Below are positions 5,962-8,361 of a DNA stretch of 8,361 nt, one piece after another; positions within the stretch are counted from its first letter, which is position 1, and each line of letters opens with the position of its first letter. The notes under the pieces are model-generated. The model ran no database searches, had not been told where the DNA came from, and saw only the letters and a program-made list of their open reading frames with translations. Both the position numbers and the translations under genes were made by a program. This DNA comes from Deltaproteobacteria bacterium. Its GTDB lineage: Bacteria > Desulfobacterota > Desulfobacteria > C00003060 > C00003106. The stretch lies in NCBI GenBank assembly GCA_019314005.1, contig JAFDAE010000110.1, positions 1 to 8,361 on the forward strand, written 5' to 3'.

Positions 5962-6903
5962 ATGAGCCATTCATATGACCCCGATATAATACTGAACAAA
6001 ACATTATCTGATAAAATAGAAAAACTCCCCGCCCTCCCAACATCCATCAACAATATCTTGGAATTACTGAATAAGTTGGATAGCGAATATGAGGACATTG
6101 TCGCTGCCATCGATCCTACGCTTGCCGCCCGGTTTCTGCAGGCTTCAAATGCCGCCTTTTACGGACGCCATATCGACAGCATTCAGTACGCTGTAAGAGT
6201 ACTCGGATATTCCACCATGCGGGGGATCGTTCTCTCTGTTTCCCTCCTTAACGTCTTTGAAAAAAAACAGATTACACCGCTGTTCAACTACGAAAAATTT
6301 GAACGACAGGCACAGCTTTGCGCCTTCAATGCCACAACACTTGCGCAATTGTGCAAATACGAACACCCTGACAAGGCATATTCTGTCGGGCTCTTGCATA
6401 ACATAGGGAAGTTGCTTATCGCCGCAGAACTACAAGAAGGATATAAAAAAATCAATGAGTTGACAAAAAAAGGGGGCATGTCAAGCAGTGAAGCCGAAAA
6501 AAGAGTACTCGGCCATTCCCATTCTGAATTAGGAGCTGCTGTTATGAAGCATTACGAGCTCCCTTCTGACATCGTGCAGGCAGTATGGTATCATGATATG
6601 GATACTCTGGGAAATATACCCCGGGACGATGAAGATCTGTTTGAATTGTGTCTTATAACCAGAGAGGCCGTGGAAATTACTGACCGGCTTAAGCTGCCGG
6701 GGCATTCTGTAATAACAGAGATTGTACAGGAGCAAGAAAACATCGCCGATGATATCCGGGACGGTATAGAGCAAACCTCTCGACATCTCCTTGAATCTCC
6801 ACGTAAACAGGTTCTCCCCGAGTTGCTCCTGCAAGCCTCTTCAGTCTTAATAAATATCCTAAGAAATAGGTATAAATTCAGAGTAAGAGACGTGGCTGGA
6901 TAG
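5962..6903 (+). CDS. HDOD domain signalling protein
   Basis: A 313-residue protein with an HDOD domain (about 15-215), a relative of the HD phosphohydrolase fold without the usual catalytic set. It opens with L22-P-A-L-P-T-S, typical of HDOD, and has A61-S-N-A-A-F-Y and a G-L-L-H146-N-I-G-K-L segment in which the Asp of the HD pair is Asn. H185 and W209-Y-H211 further match the family. Residues about 220-313 form a predicted helical tail with no recognised domain. HDOD proteins commonly act as non-enzymatic partners in regulatory networks, often beside HD-GYP or GGDEF genes, as here. ATG 5962 is preceded by AAGGA at 4 nt; the in-frame TGA at 5941-5943 rules out a longer start. A stronger AGGAGG at 5934-5939 is too far away to serve. 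The gene diverges from the HD-GYP gene, and its 3' end overlaps the DUF72 gene by 26 bp. Confidence 0.9.
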   Translation: MSHSYDPDIILNKTLSDKIEKLPALPTSINNILELLNKLDSEYEDIVAAIDPTLAARFLQASNAAFYGRHIDSIQYAVRVLGYSTMRGIVLSVSLLNVFEKKQITPLFNYEKFERQAQLCAFNATTLAQLCKYEHPDKAYSVGLLHNIGKLLIAAELQEGYKKINELTKKGGMSSSEAEKRVLGHSHSELGAAVMKHYELPSDIVQAVWYHDMDTLGNIPRDDEDLFELCLITREAVEITDRLKLPGHSVITEIVQEQENIADDIRDGIEQTSRHLLESPRKQVLPELLLQASSVLINILRNRYKFRVRDVAG

Positions 6904-7666
6904 GGACTTCCATATCTCCTACCATCTCTCGAAAAGTATGAGCATTTTTGGTCGCATACCCTAAGGCATCGTTATTAAAATATGCGTAGACATCCTTACC
7001 CTCGGCAAGCCACTTTTTTGTCTTACTTGCCCAGACCTTGAGTTTCTCATCTGTATAACACGAAGAATACAACGCAGCCCCACCGTGAAAACGAAGGTAC
7101 ACAAAACCCGCAGTCATCTCTTCTCTTACGGGCCAACGATCTGAATGGGCTATGCATAAACCAACACCATATTTTCTCAGCAATTCATAAGTCTCTTCGC
7201 AAAACCAGGTCACATGGCGAAATTCAAAGACCTGTCGCACGGAATTTGTAACCGGGCGTTTTGTGAGGAGGCCCAAAAAGTTCTCAAGTCTATTGCAATC
7301 CATCGAATGCTTCGGTCTAAGTTGCCATAAAACAGCGCCGAGCTTTTCGCCCAACCTTTCAACGTGTTCAAAAAATCGCTCCACTGGTTCTTTACAATCT
7401 TTCAGCAGTTTCATATGAGTGATATATCTACTTCCTTTGACCACGAATCTAAAATTCTCTGGTGTACGTTTGTACCAGGTATCAAAGGTCTTCTTCATAG
7501 GAAGTCTATAGAATGTAACGTTCAACTCTACGCTGCTGAAATGCTCACTATAGTACTCCAACCATTTGTTTTGCGGCATGCCGGGAGGATAAAAGACACC
7601 ACCAGACCAGTGAGGATAGCTGTACCCACTTGTCCCCAAACAGAATCTACCTCCCTTGAGCTTCAT
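6878..7666 (-). CDS. DUF72 (YecE-like) family protein
   Basis: A 262-residue protein of the widespread DUF72 family, which has a TIM-barrel-like fold. No reaction is firmly established for it. Family motifs are in order: G11-T-S-G-Y-S-Y-P-H-W20, F25-Y-P, V46-E-L-N-V-T-F-Y-R-L-P56, F72-R-F-V-V-K77 followed by I82-T-H, L113-W-Q-L, F147-E-F-R-H-V-T-W154, Y190-L-R-F-H-G195 and Y227-A-Y-F-N-N-D with G236-Y-A-T-K-N-A. Length is typical. ATG 7666 is chosen because GGGGGA (7675-7680 on the minus strand) lies 8 nt upstream. An upstream Met at 7732 would add 22 residues that only translate heptanucleotide repeat DNA. Its last codons overlap the HDOD gene tail to tail. A weak upstream promoter is possible (GTACAA 7778-7783 and CTTATA 7756-7761 as read on the plus strand). 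Confidence 0.93.
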   Translation of the reverse strand: MKLKGGRFCLGTSGYSYPHWSGGVFYPPGMPQNKWLEYYSEHFSSVELNVTFYRLPMKKTFDTWYKRTPENFRFVVKGSRYITHMKLLKDCKEPVERFFEHVERLGEKLGAVLWQLRPKHSMDCNRLENFLGLLTKRPVTNSVRQVFEFRHVTWFCEETYELLRKYGVGLCIAHSDRWPVREEMTAGFVYLRFHGGAALYSSCYTDEKLKVWASKTKKWLAEGKDVYAYFNNDALGYATKNAHTFREMVGDMEVPIQPRLLL

Positions 7667-7674
7667 AGTAGTAT

Positions 7675-7680
7675 TCCCCC
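7675..7680 (-). promoter_or_regulatory. Ribosome binding site deciding the DUF72 start
   Basis: GGGGGA on the minus strand sits 8 nt before ATG 7666. It favours this start over the in-frame Met at 7732, whose extra codons are repeat-derived. Confidence 0.6.
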
Positions 7681-7700
7681 TTTGCTTTAAAACGCTCAAT

Positions 7701-7728
7701 GTCTGTGGTCGGTGGTCCTTTGTCCGTT
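7701..7728. repeat. Degenerate heptanucleotide repeat, array A (4 units)
   Basis: Four consecutive 7-mers all begin with GTC: GTCTGTG, GTCGGTG, then units at 7715 (GTCCTTT) and 7722 (GTCCGTT). The consensus is roughly GTCNGTK. It is the inverted counterpart of the array at 7790-7824. Such degenerate heptad arrays occur between genes in several environmental bacterial lineages. Confidence 0.7.
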
Positions 7729-7789
7729 GCAAAAAAATCGGATTTTAATCTATGACTTATATTTCTTCATTCGAACCGTACAATAAAAA

Positions 7790-7824
7790 CTCACAACTGA
7801 CTACGGACAACGGACAATTGACTT
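7790..7824. repeat. Degenerate heptanucleotide repeat, array A' (5 units, inverted relative to A)
   Basis: Five in-phase 7-mers start at 7790 (CTCACAA), 7797 (CTGACTA), 7804 and 7811 (both CGGACAA) and 7818 (TTGACTT). On the minus strand they read as GTCCGTT-like units, the same family as 7701-7728. CAACGGACAA (7808-7817) is the exact complement of TTGTCCGTTG (7720-7729), so the two arrays flank about 60 bp as a large inverted repeat. Confidence 0.7.
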
Positions 7825-7849
7825 TAAAAATACATTCTTTTGTTATAAT
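7818..7849 (+). promoter_or_regulatory. Extended -10 promoter of the lipoprotein gene
   Basis: TGTTATAAT (7841-7849) is a perfect extended -10 (TGnTATAAT). A TTGACT -35-like hexamer at 7818-7823, part of the last heptad of the repeat array, sits 20 bp upstream. That is longer than optimal, but extended -10 promoters depend less on the -35. Transcription would start near 7856 and run through the second heptad array into the coding region. Confidence 0.55.
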
Positions 7850-7870
7850 AAAATACACGAACCCATAAAA

Positions 7871-7912
7871 CCAGCGCCGAGCATCAAGCATCCAGAATCC
7901 AGCAACAGGAGA
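7871..7912. repeat. Degenerate heptanucleotide repeat, array B (5-6 units)
   Basis: In-phase 7-mers start at 7871 (CCAGCGC), 7878 (CGAGCAT), 7885 (CAAGCAT), 7892 (CCAGAAT) and 7899 (CCAGCAA), with a decayed sixth at 7906 (CAGGAGA). The consensus is CNAGCAT, a different heptamer family from the arrays at 7701 and 7790. It lies in the predicted 5' leader of the lipoprotein mRNA, and the last unit supplies the only AGGAG near the start codon. Confidence 0.7.
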
Positions 7913-7931
7913 AAATAACAATCTCGATACC

Positions 7932-8361
7932 ATGCACTTATCATATACCAGAATTGTTTTACTCTCTATCCTTGCAGGAGCATTCATCTTGTCCGCATGC
8001 ACCAGTTTTATTGAAAACCAAGTATTCTTCCCTGATCGCCAAATAATTATTACCCCTGATCAGCGAGGTCTCGCATATGAAGATGTCCTGTTTGAGACTC
8101 AAGATAAGGTTATGATAAACGGATGGTTTGTGCCAGGCAAGAAAGAAGCGCCCTATTTTTTGTTTTTTCACGGTAATGCGGGCAACATCTCCCATCGAAT
8201 CGACAACCTGATACTGTTGAACCGCATAGGTCTGAATGTATTTATCTTCGATTACAGAGGCTACGGAAAAAGCGAGGGTAAAATATCTGAAGAGGGGTTC
8301 TATCTCGATGCTGAAGCAGCCTATCAATACACTGCAAAAAAAGCTTCTGAACATAACAATC
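7932..8361 (+). CDS. Alpha/beta-hydrolase lipoprotein, N-terminal part (3' end outside window)
   Basis: An open frame from ATG 7932 runs to the right edge (143 full codons visible). The N-terminus has R7, a hydrophobic stretch about 8-20 and the lipobox L20-S-A-C23, so it is a predicted lipoprotein with the mature Cys at 23. The residue after Cys is Thr, not Asp, which under the E. coli rule would favour outer-membrane sorting. Downstream are alpha/beta-hydrolase motifs: F78-F-H-G-N-A-G-N85 (oxyanion-hole region) and F106-D-Y-R-G-Y-G-K-S-E115, typical of Bem46/YfhR-like serine hydrolases. The nucleophile elbow (GxSxG) and the Asp/His lie beyond the window. No good Shine-Dalgarno is seen; AGGAG is 20 nt upstream, and no alternative start exists in frame nearby. 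Substrate is unknown. Confidence 0.88.
   Translation, partial: MHLSYTRIVLLSILAGAFILSACTSFIENQVFFPDRQIIITPDQRGLAYEDVLFETQDKVMINGWFVPGKKEAPYFLFFHGNAGNISHRIDNLILLNRIGLNVFIFDYRGYGKSEGKISEEGFYLDAEAAYQYTAKKASEHNN

Noticed and set aside
7667..7732. 22-residue N-terminal extension of the DUF72 protein
   Set aside because: The extra codons run through the heptanucleotide array, and the family normally begins at G-T-S-G-Y-S-Y close to the chosen start.
7701..7912. Possible CRISPR-like array
   Set aside because: The units are 7 bp, contiguous and degenerate, with no spacers and no cas genes.
7757..8354. Two minus-strand open frames (7757-8002 and 7959-8354)
   Set aside because: They are antisense to the repeat-filled leader and to the lipoprotein gene, whose signal peptide and hydrolase motifs are clear on the plus strand.

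Overview
The window reads as a chromosomal segment of an environmental, probably Gram-negative bacterium of moderate GC content. It holds seven genes, two cut by the window edges: the C-terminal half of a DUF1848 protein, a TatA translocase subunit, a hybrid histidine kinase, a multi-receiver HD-GYP phosphodiesterase, an HDOD protein, a DUF72 (YecE-like) protein, and the start of an alpha/beta-hydrolase lipoprotein. The lineage is not certain. The HPK4-type kinase, the HD-GYP and HDOD signalling genes and the style of the intergenic repeats resemble environmental Desulfobacterota, Nitrospirota or Planctomycetota genomes. That impression comes from pattern memory, not from a search.

Layout. 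Positions 1-589 (+) hold the DUF1848 C-terminus. Positions 600-750 hold a small non-coding element with terminal inverted repeats and two GC-rich hairpins. A strong sigma70-type promoter (786-814) drives tatA (864-1175, +). Positions 1212-1381 hold a second, unrelated palindromic MITE-like element, followed by a 26-bp-period direct repeat directly before the hybrid kinase (1484-3418, +). The HD-GYP gene (3422-5716, -) meets the kinase tail to tail with only 3 bp between stop codons. It diverges from the HDOD gene (5962-6903, +), which overlaps the DUF72 gene (6878-7666, -) tail to tail. Positions 7667-7931 are filled with phased degenerate heptanucleotide repeats of two families and a promoter with an extended -10. 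The lipoprotein gene (7932 to the edge, +) follows.

How the genes may work together. Three adjacent genes (kinase, HD-GYP, HDOD) form a cytoplasmic signalling island likely centred on cyclic di-GMP breakdown. The HD-GYP protein is the most notable item. It looks like a PleD-type module (REC-REC-GGDEF) fused to an RpfG-type module (REC-HD-GYP). Its GGDEF signature is replaced by KEGQF while the RxxD inhibitory-site motif is kept in register, so the module may be a c-di-GMP sensor rather than a synthase. The kinase, with a receiver at each end and no membrane segment, is a plausible but unproven phosphodonor. No two genes are close and co-directional, so each is probably its own transcription unit. 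All intergenic gaps over 200 bp except 5717-5961 carry repeat-type DNA.
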